A stretch of DNA of 38,985 nt from SHXR01 sp046160305 (GTDB taxonomy: Bacteria > Pseudomonadota > Gammaproteobacteria > Burkholderiales > SG8-39). Below the pieces are notes generated by a model. That model had not been told where the DNA came from. It worked only from the letters and a program-made list of their open reading frames with translations, and did not search any database. The stretch covers positions 1-38,985 of the forward strand of contig JBJXGX010000186.1 in assembly GCA_046160305.1 (NCBI GenBank), read 5' to 3'. The position numbers were made by a program, and so were the translations under genes. This document shows positions 16,248 to 24,038 of the stretch, in pieces. The stretch's first letter is position 1, and every line of letters starts with the position of its first letter.

Positions 16248-17258
16248 TCAATCCGGCTTGATCCCGGCCTCCCGCACGACGCGGGCCCATCGTTCCAGGT
16301 CGTTCTTCATGATGGTTCCGAGTTCTGCCGCTGTGCCGGGGAATGGAACCAGCCCCAGCTTGCCAAAGCTTTCCTGCACGGCCGGCAGTCCGAGTAGCGC
16401 GTTCACCTCGGTGTTGAGGCGCGTAATGATTTCCGGTGGTGTGCGGCCCGGTGCCATGAAACCGATCCAGATTTCCGGATCCATGCCATCGATGTTGCGT
16501 TCACGGAATGTCGGGACGTCGGGTGCGATCGAGGAACGCTCCTTTCCCACTACGGCAAGGACTCTCACTTTGCCCCCGCGCGATAGCGACATGCCTTGAA
16601 AGACGGTAAAGAAGCCGGCCTCCAAGGTACCGCCGATCACGTCGTTGACCATTCCGCCCAGCTCCTTGTACGGGACATGCACGATATCGATTTTTTCCTG
16701 CAGGCGAAACAGTTCCATGAACAGGTGATGCGGGGTACCGGTTCCGGGTGAACCGTAGTTCAGCTTGCCCGGCCGCGACCGCACCAATGCGACGAACTCG
16801 TTGATGTTGGTGGCCTGCACGTTTGGGTTGATGCCAAGTGCCATCGGTGCCTTGGCAACCGGACCGATTGGCGCGAAGTCCGCCACCGGGTCGTAGGGCA
16901 GGCTGGTGCGCAAGGCCGGTGCCGTTGTAAAGACGATTGCACCCAGCATGATCGTATGCCCGTCAGGTGCCGCTTTGGCCAATGCGGTGGCACCGATCAC
17001 CCCGCTCGCACCGACACGATTATCGATAATGAACGGTTGACCCAGGCGCTGCCCGAGCATTGGTCCAAGCTGGCGGCCGATAAAGTCCTGGGCTGAACCG
17101 GCCGTGACCGGGACGATCATGGTCACCGGCCGCGACGGATAGCTTTGGGATAGTGCGGTCCCTGATGCAAATTGGGCACATAACATCGCAGCCAGAGCGC
17201 GCATCGGTGTCTGACGGCACATTCGGACGAATCGGCCGATCTGCATCATTGCAGTCAT
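16248..17258 (-). CDS. Bug/TctC-family receptor
   Basis: This 336-residue periplasmic receptor has a signal region of two parts (a short N-terminal segment, then M-R-A-L-A-A-M-L-C-A ending near A-L-S-Q-S-Y-P). Bug landmarks follow: V-T-M-I-V-P-V-T-A-G-S, D-N-R-V-G-A-S-G-V-I-G, P-D-G-H-T-I-M and the H-V-P-Y-K-E-L loop, where the usual Gly-Gly is changed to Glu-Leu. ATG 17258 has AAGGA seven bases upstream; a TTG at 17264 and an internal ATG are alternatives. It is nine bases from the ferredoxin gene and closes the minus-strand operon beginning at 22368. The changed ligand loop hints at a different ligand from the other receptors here. Confidence 0.9.
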   Translation of the reverse strand: MTAMMQIGRFVRMCRQTPMRALAAMLCAQFASGTALSQSYPSRPVTMIVPVTAGSAQDFIGRQLGPMLGQRLGQPFIIDNRVGASGVIGATALAKAAPDGHTIMLGAIVFTTAPALRTSLPYDPVADFAPIGPVAKAPMALGINPNVQATNINEFVALVRSRPGKLNYGSPGTGTPHHLFMELFRLQEKIDIVHVPYKELGGMVNDVIGGTLEAGFFTVFQGMSLSRGGKVRVLAVVGKERSSIAPDVPTFRERNIDGMDPEIWIGFMAPGRTPPEIITRLNTEVNALLGLPAVQESFGKLGLVPFPGTAAELGTIMKNDLERWARVVREAGIKPD

Positions 17259-17267
17259 GTTCAATCC

Positions 17268-17591
17268 TTAGGATTTCGAATGCGACATGTCGATTAGGAT
17301 ATCGTCGCCCTCGATCTTCACGCGATACGCGCGCACTGGAGTATCGCAAGGCGCGGCGACCGGCGCACCACTGCGCAGATCGAAGCTGCCCGCGTGCAGC
17401 GGACACACGACCGTGCAGCCCTCGAGCCACCCCTGATCGAGGTAGCCGTGCGCATGACTGCACAATGCGTCCAACGCGAATACTTCGCCGCCAACGCAGG
17501 CAAGCACGATTTCGGCGCCATTCGCTTCCACCGCCATCAGTTGGCCTTCGTCGATGTCGCTCCGCGATGCGACTTTTATCAATCCGCTCAT
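17268..17591 (-). CDS. Rieske-type [2Fe-2S] ferredoxin
   Basis: This 107-residue single-domain ferredoxin has the full Rieske signature: Cys44 and His46 (C-S-H-A-H), Cys63 and His66 (C-P-L-H-A-G). It resembles the electron-transfer components of three-part ring-hydroxylating oxygenases. The start ATG 17591 gives M-S-G-L-I-K-V-A, the normal beginning of such proteins; ATG 17615 is in frame but adds only eight residues and has no clear ribosome site. It lies in the same operon as the VanA-like Rieske oxygenase (21328-22368), its likely partner. A ferredoxin reductase is not encoded in the window, so it must come from elsewhere in the genome. Confidence 0.9.
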   Translation of the reverse strand: MSGLIKVASRSDIDEGQLMAVEANGAEIVLACVGGEVFALDALCSHAHGYLDQGWLEGCTVVCPLHAGSFDLRSGAPVAAPCDTPVRAYRVKIEGDDILIDMSHSKS

Positions 17592-17665
17592 ACGCGGACG
17601 GGCCGGATATTGCATTCGAATAACTGGAAAGATGCTCCCATCCCGGTCGCTCCTGGATTCTGCAG

Positions 17666-18496
17666 CTACGACTGCCCGCCACTGCAGTTGATCGTCTGCC
17701 CGGTAATGAAGGACGCGTCATCCGATGCGAGGAATGCGATCGCCGCAGCCTGCTCATCCGGCATGCCAGCGCGTTTTATCGATTGTTGGCTGCGAATGTC
17801 GGCAATCATTTGATCGCGGTAGGACCGATACTCGTCGGTTTCAGGCGCTTTTGCCAATACGCCCGGCTGAATTGTGAGACGCGATGTAACGCTGTCTTTC
17901 ACCTCGGTGCCGCCGGGCGATACGCAATTCACGCGAATGCCGTGATCGCCATACTCCATCGAAAGCACCTTCGTAAGTGCGATGATGCCGCCCTTCGATG
18001 CAGCATAGGGGCCACGGTGAAGTCCGCGCGGCGATTGTGAACCTAGGTTGACGATCGACCCGGATTTCTGTTCGATCATGATGGGCAGCACCGCGAGGCA
18101 GCACCACATCGTCGGGTAGAGGCTCCGCTCGAATTCCAATCGCACCTGCTCTTCGGTGTAGTGGTGATAGGGCTGGATCCAGATGGTGCCGCCGACGTTG
18201 TTCACCAGGACATCGATCCGGCCGAATTTCTCGCGCGTGGCGGCCATCAGTTGCTGGGCGCCGGTGAAAGTGCCAACGTCGGCGAGGACCTTGAATGCCT
18301 CGACACCGTGTTCGCGCAACGCATCGGTGGTTCGCGTAGCGGACTCGTCGATGCGCTCGGCGACGACGACTTTCGCGCCCTCCGCACCCAGGCGCTTTGC
18401 TGTGGCGCGGCCGATTCCTTGCCCCGCACCGGTGACGATGCAAACTTTATTCTTGAGGCGTTGCCCGCCGGCGGCGCGTGAGTCGAGTTCAGGCAT
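17666..18496 (-). CDS. SDR-family dihydrodiol dehydrogenase, BenD/XylL-like
   Basis: This 276-residue short-chain dehydrogenase has the cofactor motif T-G-A-G-Q-G-I-G (residues 22-29), N-N-V-G-G at 99-103, Ser153 and the catalytic pair Tyr164/Lys168 (Y-A-A-S-K). The segments V-N-N-V-G-G-T-I-W, R-S-L-Y-P-T-M-W-C-C and S-P-G-G-T-E-V are characteristic of the BenD/XylL group, which oxidises and decarboxylates 1,2-dihydroxycyclohexadiene carboxylates from benzoate to catechols. The start ATG 18496 has GAGG seven bases upstream. The operon supplies a Rieske oxygenase and ferredoxin, so oxidation of a cis-diol acid is a good fit. The usual BenAB two-subunit oxygenase is absent, so the substrate is not simply benzoate. 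Confidence 0.87.
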   Translation of the reverse strand: MPELDSRAAGGQRLKNKVCIVTGAGQGIGRATAKRLGAEGAKVVVAERIDESATRTTDALREHGVEAFKVLADVGTFTGAQQLMAATREKFGRIDVLVNNVGGTIWIQPYHHYTEEQVRLEFERSLYPTMWCCLAVLPIMIEQKSGSIVNLGSQSPRGLHRGPYAASKGGIIALTKVLSMEYGDHGIRVNCVSPGGTEVKDSVTSRLTIQPGVLAKAPETDEYRSYRDQMIADIRSQQSIKRAGMPDEQAAAIAFLASDDASFITGQTINCSGGQS

Positions 18497-18538
18497 GGTA
18501 GACCTCTATAGTGAATTGCTGATGGCCGATCCGCACGA

Positions 18539-19543
18539 TCAACTTCCTCGCACCGATTCCGCCACCAGATCGTCGATGTTCGGCCGCTTGCCGATAACGC
18601 CATCGATAACGAGTTGATCCGCAACGAGCTCCAGGACCTGTCGATTCGCTTTGAGGCCGTACGGATAAGGATCCTGGCCGAACGCACGAAGTTGTGCGTC
18701 GAGATCACATTCGGGCAGGATCGAGCGTGCCACCGCGCTACGCCGATACGCCTCGACCTTCGAGCGCTCGAACGCCTGCAGCATGCTCATGGCGAGCCCC
18801 GGCCGCTCAACGAGGTGGCGCTTCTGGACGATCAAGGTGTGATTGACCGGCGTGATGCCAAGCGCAATTTGCACCGCTCCCAGGACATCGATCCATTGTT
18901 CGCGCGAAAAGTGACGGATGCCGGGTGCCGCCCGGACTTCGACTTCCGGCGCCCCAACCACCGCATCGACTTCGCCGCGCTCGAGCATTTGCTGGGGCGT
19001 GGTGCGCTCATCGATATTGATGATCTTGATGCCGGTCGCGGTTGGCTGGTCGAACCCCATCGCGTGATCATGACGGAGCCTCGCCGGGCGCGTGTTGATC
19101 CAGGTGATTTCCCGCGGATGAATCCCGTAGAGCGTCTTCAGCATGATGCGAATCCAGATGCCGCCGGTCATGCTGAAGTCCGGGATGCCGAGCCGCTTGC
19201 CACGCAGGTCCGCAAGGCTTTCAATACCGGCGGCTTCGCGAACGAACAACTCGCGGTACAGGAACACGGGCTTCGAGGTGAACACCGGTATGGCGATCCA
19301 GCCCGCATAGGCGGGATTCGGATGGGTCCGCGTCGCGATGTAGTGCGAGATCGAGAACTCGAACAGATCGAAATCGTTCTTCGTGAGCGCGCGCAGGAAC
19401 GCGGCGCCGATCTCGCCGTTATCCCATTCGAGCGCAACGCCCTCAGGCTTCACGGCACCGTCGATGAGCGGTTCGATCCGTGCGTTCGCACCAAATGAAA
19501 TGAGCAGCTTCCGGGTCGTGTTGCTGGTACGCGTATCGGCCAT
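18539..19543 (-). CDS. 4,5-dihydroxyphthalate decarboxylase-like protein
   Basis: This 334-residue protein shows the pattern of the 4,5-dihydroxyphthalate decarboxylase (Pht5/OphC-like) family. P-L-I-D-G-A-V-K-P-E-G-V is near the N-terminus, then F-D-L-F-E-F-S-I-S-H-Y, the conserved A-I-P-V-F-T-S, L-R-G-K-R-L-G-I-P-D-F-S-M-T and V-D-A-V-V-G-A-P. The fold is related to type II periplasmic binding proteins, but there is no signal peptide, so it acts in the cytoplasm. ATG 19543 has AAGGA seven bases upstream. Placed between a BenD-like dehydrogenase and a receptor, it could decarboxylate a dihydroxylated dicarboxylate. The family also has members without proven activity, so the reaction is an inference. 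Confidence 0.8.
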   Translation of the reverse strand: MADTRTSNTTRKLLISFGANARIEPLIDGAVKPEGVALEWDNGEIGAAFLRALTKNDFDLFEFSISHYIATRTHPNPAYAGWIAIPVFTSKPVFLYRELFVREAAGIESLADLRGKRLGIPDFSMTGGIWIRIMLKTLYGIHPREITWINTRPARLRHDHAMGFDQPTATGIKIINIDERTTPQQMLERGEVDAVVGAPEVEVRAAPGIRHFSREQWIDVLGAVQIALGITPVNHTLIVQKRHLVERPGLAMSMLQAFERSKVEAYRRSAVARSILPECDLDAQLRAFGQDPYPYGLKANRQVLELVADQLVIDGVIGKRPNIDDLVAESVRGS

Positions 19544-19556
19544 CGTGAATCCTTGT

Positions 19557-20522
19557 CTAGTCGAGAACGATTCGTGCGGCGGTGACGATCTTGCGATAGC
19601 GCTCGAGATCGTCTCGCAAAAGCGTGCCCATGGCCTCCGCGCTGCCGGGATGGGTGACAATGCCCTGTGGGAACAACGCGTCGCGAACATCGGTCTGCTC
19701 AATCAACGCGATGACTTCCTGCGTCAGCCGATTCGCAATCGCGGGCGGTGTGCCCAGCGGCACGAACATGCCGATCCATGAATCGACGTCAACGCCGTTG
19801 ATGCCCTGTTCCCGCAGGGTCGGGACATCGGGCGTCCACGGTGTGCGCTTGTCGCTGATCGTCGCGAGCATGCGAAGCTTGCCGGCCTTCACATGGGGCA
19901 GCACCGCGTGCACGGGAAAGAACGCAACCTCCACCCTGCCGGCAAGGATGTCGGTCACCGCACCGGCCGATCCTTTGTACGGCACATGGGTGAGATCGGC
20001 GCCGGTGACCTGCTTAAAGAGTTCGGCAACGAGGTGGTGCGGCGTGCCGTTGCCGGGCGATGCGTAGTTCATCGTGCCCGGTCGCTGCTTCGAGAGCGCG
20101 ACCACTTCGTTGGGCGTGTTCGCCGCGACCGTCGCCGGCACGATCATGGAGAGCGTAAGAAACGCCAACCGCGCGATCGGTTGCAGGTCTTTCGGATCCC
20201 ATCCGAGATCCTTGCTGAGCGCTGGGGCGATGGCAATCGTGCTCGGTGCGATCAATATCGTGTGACCGTCCGGCATTGCCTTTGCGACCGAGCTCACACC
20301 GATATTGCCGCTCGCACCGGTGCGATTCTCGACGATGAACGGGCGTCCGAATTTCTGTTGCAGGCGGGGCGCGAGCGTGCGTGCCGTCATATCGGACGCG
20401 GTGCCGGTGGTGGTCGGTGAGACGATCGTGACCGGCCGGGTCGGATACTCCGGACTGCCTTGTCCGAGGGCCGATCCGATCGTGCTCGCGAGGAGCGCGA
20501 TTGCGCCAACGAGTGATCGCAT
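19557..20522 (-). CDS. Bug/TctC-family receptor
   Basis: This 321-residue periplasmic receptor starts with a compact signal peptide (M-R-S-L-V-G-A-I-A-L, cleaved near A-L-G-Q). The landmarks are V-T-I-V-S-P-T-T-T-G-T (one Thr-rich variant of the usual loop), E-N-R-T-G-A-S-G-N-I-G, P-D-G-H-T-I-L-I, H-V-P-Y-K-G-S and D-V-P-T-L-R-E-Q-G. It lies 13 bases before the decarboxylase-like gene, in the middle of the Rieske-oxygenase operon. That location, together with the second receptor at the operon end, suggests two related substrates or a substrate and a sensor role. There are no membrane subunits. Confidence 0.9.
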   Translation of the reverse strand: MRSLVGAIALLASTIGSALGQGSPEYPTRPVTIVSPTTTGTASDMTARTLAPRLQQKFGRPFIVENRTGASGNIGVSSVAKAMPDGHTILIAPSTIAIAPALSKDLGWDPKDLQPIARLAFLTLSMIVPATVAANTPNEVVALSKQRPGTMNYASPGNGTPHHLVAELFKQVTGADLTHVPYKGSAGAVTDILAGRVEVAFFPVHAVLPHVKAGKLRMLATISDKRTPWTPDVPTLREQGINGVDVDSWIGMFVPLGTPPAIANRLTQEVIALIEQTDVRDALFPQGIVTHPGSAEAMGTLLRDDLERYRKIVTAARIVLD

Positions 20523-20540
20523 TGCAGCGCCCGGTGCCGG

Positions 20541-21296
20541 CTAGAGGCCCCGCGGGAGAATCGGCTTTTCCTTCAGCACCTCGCTTCGATAGATATCGGA
20601 GATCGACGCCCACCGGAGCTTGCACGCCTCTTCGGCCACCTTGCAGGCGCGCGCCTGCAGAGCGGGTGTATCGAGATACTTCATCGCGAGATTGATCTGG
20701 CGGGTCGAATGCTCATCGTCGGCTTCGGCATGTTCTTCGAAGAACGCAATCGCGCGCGAACCACGTGGATAGCCATAGTGTTTGGCGAAAGCGGGCAGGG
20801 TAACTTCCTTGTTGAGCGCCACTTGCTGGCCTTCCTGGGTGGATTGCATCGCGAGCACCACCCCGACCGGCTCATGCTGCATGGTCCGCACATAATGCAG
20901 GGCGCGACCCCACCAGGCGGCGGTCGGTTCGAGCGCTTTCACTTCCGCATCTTTCAAGCCCGACGCGCGCGTGAACGCGAAAATGTCGAGCATGTGGTCG
21001 TGCGGCTTGTGGCCTTCGCGTTGGATGGCGGCAAGGCCCGCCTCCTCAGCGAGGTTCTCGATGATGGAGCTTCGAACATCCCCCGGTGCGCGGGTAAAAA
21101 GGTACCCGAAGCTTGGCAGCACGACCGTCACGAACTGGTAGTGCTGTGCCATGTACAGACCCATCGCGCGGAGCGGCAGTTTGCCCTGGCCGAACAGCTT
21201 GAAGAACGGGTGATTCTTGGTATGCCATTGCTCGCGGATCGCGACGATGCGATTGCCGATCGAGCGGGCGCCCGGGGTGCCGATTTTCTTTTTCAT
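20541..21296 (-). CDS. Heme-oxygenase-fold protein, CADD/PqqC/TenA-like (putative diiron oxidase)
   Basis: This 251-residue all-helical protein belongs to the heme-oxygenase-like superfamily. Possible metal ligands are Glu84/Glu85 (E-N-L-A-E-E-A-G), His96/His99/His101 (G-H-K-P-H-D-H), Glu155 and the H-x3-D-x2-H motif at His189, Asp193 and His196. That last motif is typical of HDO enzymes such as CADD and UndA, while PqqC proper does not use a metal. ATG 21296 is supported by AGGAG seven bases upstream. No other pqq genes are nearby, so cofactor synthesis is unlikely. In a Rieske-oxygenase operon an oxidative step on an aromatic or amino compound is the most interesting reading. The function is not known. 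Confidence 0.78.
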   Translation of the reverse strand: MKKKIGTPGARSIGNRIVAIREQWHTKNHPFFKLFGQGKLPLRAMGLYMAQHYQFVTVVLPSFGYLFTRAPGDVRSSIIENLAEEAGLAAIQREGHKPHDHMLDIFAFTRASGLKDAEVKALEPTAAWWGRALHYVRTMQHEPVGVVLAMQSTQEGQQVALNKEVTLPAFAKHYGYPRGSRAIAFFEEHAEADDEHSTRQINLAMKYLDTPALQARACKVAEEACKLRWASISDIYRSEVLKEKPILPRGL

Positions 21297-21327
21297 GGCT
21301 GTCTCCTGAAGTTGGTTGAGTGCGGAT

Positions 21328-22368
21328 CTACGCCGTGGCGCGTTCCATAACCGCGGCATTGCCTGCCTCGCGTTCGATCATATCAGCGACGATCTGCCGC
21401 GCGCGCGCCGGTGCCTGGTCGGCGCGCGTGTAGACGGTGCGCGATTCGAGTGGCGTCTTCTCCAGGATCCGTTGCTGCGCTTCGATCATCGCGCGATCTT
21501 CACCGAAGGTCTTGATGATGCCGGCGCGCAGCATTTCGGTCATCTCGGCATCGTCTTGCTTGAAGTAACGCGGCAAGGCCCAGAAGTAATGGGACGATTG
21601 GTCGGTCTCGGGCGTGAGCGAGTTGATGACCCACCACACCAGCCCCTTCGATTTATCCATCGTACCGGTCGGCACCGCCCACACCTCGATGATCACACTG
21701 CATGGCGGCACGAAGAAAAACCGCTGGTAGCGGTCGATATTCGTGGTGAAGCCGGCGGCCTTCACGAAGAGCTTGGGTGGGGTGCAGTTCGGCATGAACC
21801 GCTCGACTTCCACATGATCGCCCTTGATGATCGTCTTCGCCGGCGTCTCGCCAACCGCCTGGTTGCCGATCGTGGCCTGATGCAGGTACGCCTCATGCGA
21901 AAGATCGAGGAGGTTGTCGATCAGAAGTTGGTTGTGCGCGCCAACATAGTAGTAGTCGGACAGCGGGCACCAGCCCGGTTCGATCTGCCAGCGAAAACTC
22001 TCTGGAATGAGGGTGGCATCGGCAAGGGCCCGCTCGCCCAGCCAGATCCAGAGAAACCCGTATCGCTCAAGCAGCGGAAACGTCCACGCGCGGAAATGAT
22101 CCGGAATTTTTTCCTCGCCGGGCAGGCGGATGCATTTGCCCGTGCAATCGAATGTGACGCCGTGATAGCCGCATTGGATCGCATCGCCCACGAGCTTGCC
22201 CATAGATAGCGGCACCAGTCGATGTGGACACCGATCAAGAAACGCGGCGGGATGACCGGCTTCGGTCCGATACATGACCACCGCTTCGTTGGCGATCGTG
22301 CGCTTCAGAAGCGTTCGCCCGACCTCGCCACTCAAGGCCGCGACATACCAGCAGTTTTTTGGAAACAC
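21328..22368 (-). CDS. Rieske non-heme iron oxygenase, VanA/O- or N-demethylase-like
   Basis: This 346-residue oxygenase has a Rieske site at Cys47, His49, Cys66 and His69 (C-P-H-R and C-G-Y-H-G). The mononuclear iron site is D-N-L-L-D-L-S-H-E-A-Y-L-H, with His158 and His163. The layout M-F-P-K-N-C-W-Y-V-A-A is that of the VanA-like group, which demethylates methoxy or N-methyl groups or hydroxylates rings. The start chosen is GTG 22368, because GGAGG lies five bases upstream and the protein then begins as VanA proteins do; ATG 22404 is in frame but adds 12 unusual residues without a ribosome site. It is the first gene of the minus-strand operon that also encodes a ferredoxin and a BenD-like dehydrogenase. 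Confidence 0.9.
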   Translation of the reverse strand: MFPKNCWYVAALSGEVGRTLLKRTIANEAVVMYRTEAGHPAAFLDRCPHRLVPLSMGKLVGDAIQCGYHGVTFDCTGKCIRLPGEEKIPDHFRAWTFPLLERYGFLWIWLGERALADATLIPESFRWQIEPGWCPLSDYYYVGAHNQLLIDNLLDLSHEAYLHQATIGNQAVGETPAKTIIKGDHVEVERFMPNCTPPKLFVKAAGFTTNIDRYQRFFFVPPCSVIIEVWAVPTGTMDKSKGLVWWVINSLTPETDQSSHYFWALPRYFKQDDAEMTEMLRAGIIKTFGEDRAMIEAQQRILEKTPLESRTVYTRADQAPARARQIVADMIEREAGNAAVMERATA

Positions 22369-22453
22369 GCGGTCCTCCCAAGTCGAATCGAAGCGATCAT
22401 GCATAGCTTAAGAGATTCGGTGCCGCTTTGCTTGGCCTTCGCGGGACAGGGCA

Positions 22454-22481
22454 TTGACATGCCGAGCCGGTCGGCTTAGTT
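22454..22481 (+). promoter_or_regulatory. Candidate sigma-70 promoter for the mgd operon
   Basis: A perfect -35 hexamer TTGACA lies at 22454-22459. A weak -10 (TTAGTT, 22476-22481) follows after 16 bases, about 53 bases upstream of the ATG at 22535. A short inverted repeat, CATGC-n5-GCATG (22492-22506), lies between the promoter and the gene and could be an operator. The -10 match is poor, which would fit an activated promoter. This is a pattern match only. Confidence 0.4.
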
Positions 22482-22534
22482 GCAGGACGCGCATGCTTTG
22501 GGCATGATGTGAACCTTTACGCCCCCCTTTGGCG

Positions 22535-23776
22535 ATGCCGCTCGGCCTCCTGCGTTTTGGCTTCTCGCGCCACCATCCGGAACCCCGGATGTTCCAGCGC
22601 CATGATGTGCTCAAGAAGCATTACGACGTCGTCATCATCGGTGGCGGCGGGCATGGTCTCGCGGCAGCGTACTATCTTGCGCGAGACCACGGCATCACCA
22701 ATGTCGCGGTGCTGGAGAAGTCCTATCTTGGCGGCGGGAACACCGGCCGCAATACGACGATCATCCGCTCGAACTACCTGACACCAGAGGGCGTCGCGTT
22801 CTATGACCAGAGCGTGCGCCTCTGGCAGGACCTCTCGGAGGAGTTCGATCTCAATCTCTTCTACTCGACCCGCGGCCACTACACGCTCGCGCACACCGAT
22901 GCGGCCATGCGCACCTCGCGCTGGCGGGCCGAGGTCAACAAGCACTACGGGGTCGACAGCGAAGTCGTCGACGCCAAGGCGGTGCAAGAGGCCGTGCCGA
23001 TGATGGACATGTCCTGCAACGGTCATGCGCCGATTCTGGGCGCGCTCTACCACAAGCCCGGTGCCATCGCCCGCCATGACGCCGTGGCCTGGGGCTACGG
23101 ACGTGGCGCCGACTTGCGCGGCATCGAGATTCATCAGCAGACCGAGGTCACCGGCATCGACATCGTGGGCGATCGTGCGGTCGGTGTGCAAACCAATCGC
23201 GGCAATATCGCTACGAGCAAGGTCCTCTGCGCGGTCGCCGGATCGACGCCACGTATCACGAAGCTCGTGGGCATTCGCACCCCGATCGAGATTCGTCCGC
23301 TCCAGGCGATGGTGACCGAACCGCTGAAGCCGTGGCTCGATGCGATCCTCGTGTCGGCGAGTTTGCATGTGTATGTGAGTCAATCGGCGCGCGGCGAATT
23401 GGTGATGGGCGCCTCGCTCGATCCCTATGAGCTGCATTCGACGCGCTCGACCTTCGATTTCGTCGAGAGTCTCGCGCCCCACATGCTCGACATGTTTCCG
23501 TTCCTGTCGACGGTCAAGATCAACCGGCAGTGGGCGGGGATGGCCGACGTTACCCCGGATTTTGCACCGATCATGGGCAAGACCCCGGTGGAAGGCTTCT
23601 ACCTCGATGCGGGCTGGGGTACCTGGGGATTCAAGGCGACACCGGTCTCGGGCAAGACAATGGCCCACACGGTCGCGCACGACAAGAATCATGCGTTGAT
23701 CGAGGGCTTCAATCTGTCGCGATTCGCGCGTTATCAATTGACGGGTGAGCGCGGCGCCGCATCGGTGGGCCATTGA
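22535..23776 (+). CDS. mgdA: N-methylglutamate dehydrogenase subunit A / sarcosine oxidase beta-like
   Basis: This 413-residue flavoprotein is homologous to SoxB. The FAD-binding G-G-G-G-H-G (residues 36-41) follows V-V-I-I, then G-G-G-N-T-G-R-N-T-T, a signature of heterotetrameric sarcosine oxidase beta subunits. A possible flavin attachment residue is His181 (R-H-D-A-V-A-W). The N-terminus with R-F-G-F-S-R-H is also typical. ATG 22535 is used; a TTG two codons earlier is possible and neither has a strong ribosome site. The subunit would oxidise the N-methyl group to an imine, giving formaldehyde. The gene order mgdABCD-gmaS-mgsABC downstream points to N-methylglutamate rather than sarcosine as substrate. 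Linked glyA, folD and purU genes, common beside sarcosine oxidase, are absent. Confidence 0.88.
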   Translation: MPLGLLRFGFSRHHPEPRMFQRHDVLKKHYDVVIIGGGGHGLAAAYYLARDHGITNVAVLEKSYLGGGNTGRNTTIIRSNYLTPEGVAFYDQSVRLWQDLSEEFDLNLFYSTRGHYTLAHTDAAMRTSRWRAEVNKHYGVDSEVVDAKAVQEAVPMMDMSCNGHAPILGALYHKPGAIARHDAVAWGYGRGADLRGIEIHQQTEVTGIDIVGDRAVGVQTNRGNIATSKVLCAVAGSTPRITKLVGIRTPIEIRPLQAMVTEPLKPWLDAILVSASLHVYVSQSARGELVMGASLDPYELHSTRSTFDFVESLAPHMLDMFPFLSTVKINRQWAGMADVTPDFAPIMGKTPVEGFYLDAGWGTWGFKATPVSGKTMAHTVAHDKNHALIEGFNLSRFARYQLTGERGAASVGH

Positions 23777-23777
23777 C

Positions 23778-24038
23778 ATGAAAGTGATGGCCTGTCCGGT
23801 CAACGGTCCGCGCCCGGTGAGCGAATTCGTGTGCTTCGGTGAGCATCGCGATGCGCCCGATCCGGCGCAAGCGACCGATGAGGCATGGGCCGACTATGTG
23901 TTCAACCGCAGCGGAGCGCCCGAGGTCAAGCGGGAATGGTGGTGCCATGTGCCAAGCGGCATCTGGTTCATTGCCGAGCGGGATACGCTCGCCGATCGCG
24001 TATTGAAGACCTATCTTTGGAGCGCCGCCGGTCGATGA
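23778..24038 (+). CDS. mgdB: N-methylglutamate dehydrogenase subunit B / sarcosine oxidase delta-like
   Basis: This 86-residue small subunit lies one base after mgdA and overlaps mgdC by ATGA. It matches SoxD proteins: C-P-x-x-G-P-R-P near the N-terminus, E-F-x-C-x-G-E, A-W-A-D-Y-V-F and the R-E-W-W-C-H block. In the known heterotetrameric enzymes this subunit holds one zinc through Cys6, Cys9, a His near 59 and a Cys four residues later. Here Cys6 and His57 remain, but position 9 is Asn (C-P-V-N-G) and the residue four after the His is Gly. Zinc binding is therefore probably lost or rearranged. The alternative Cys19 and Cys56 might compensate. The subunit identification rests on context as much as on sequence. 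Confidence 0.85.
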   Translation: MKVMACPVNGPRPVSEFVCFGEHRDAPDPAQATDEAWADYVFNRSGAPEVKREWWCHVPSGIWFIAERDTLADRVLKTYLWSAAGR

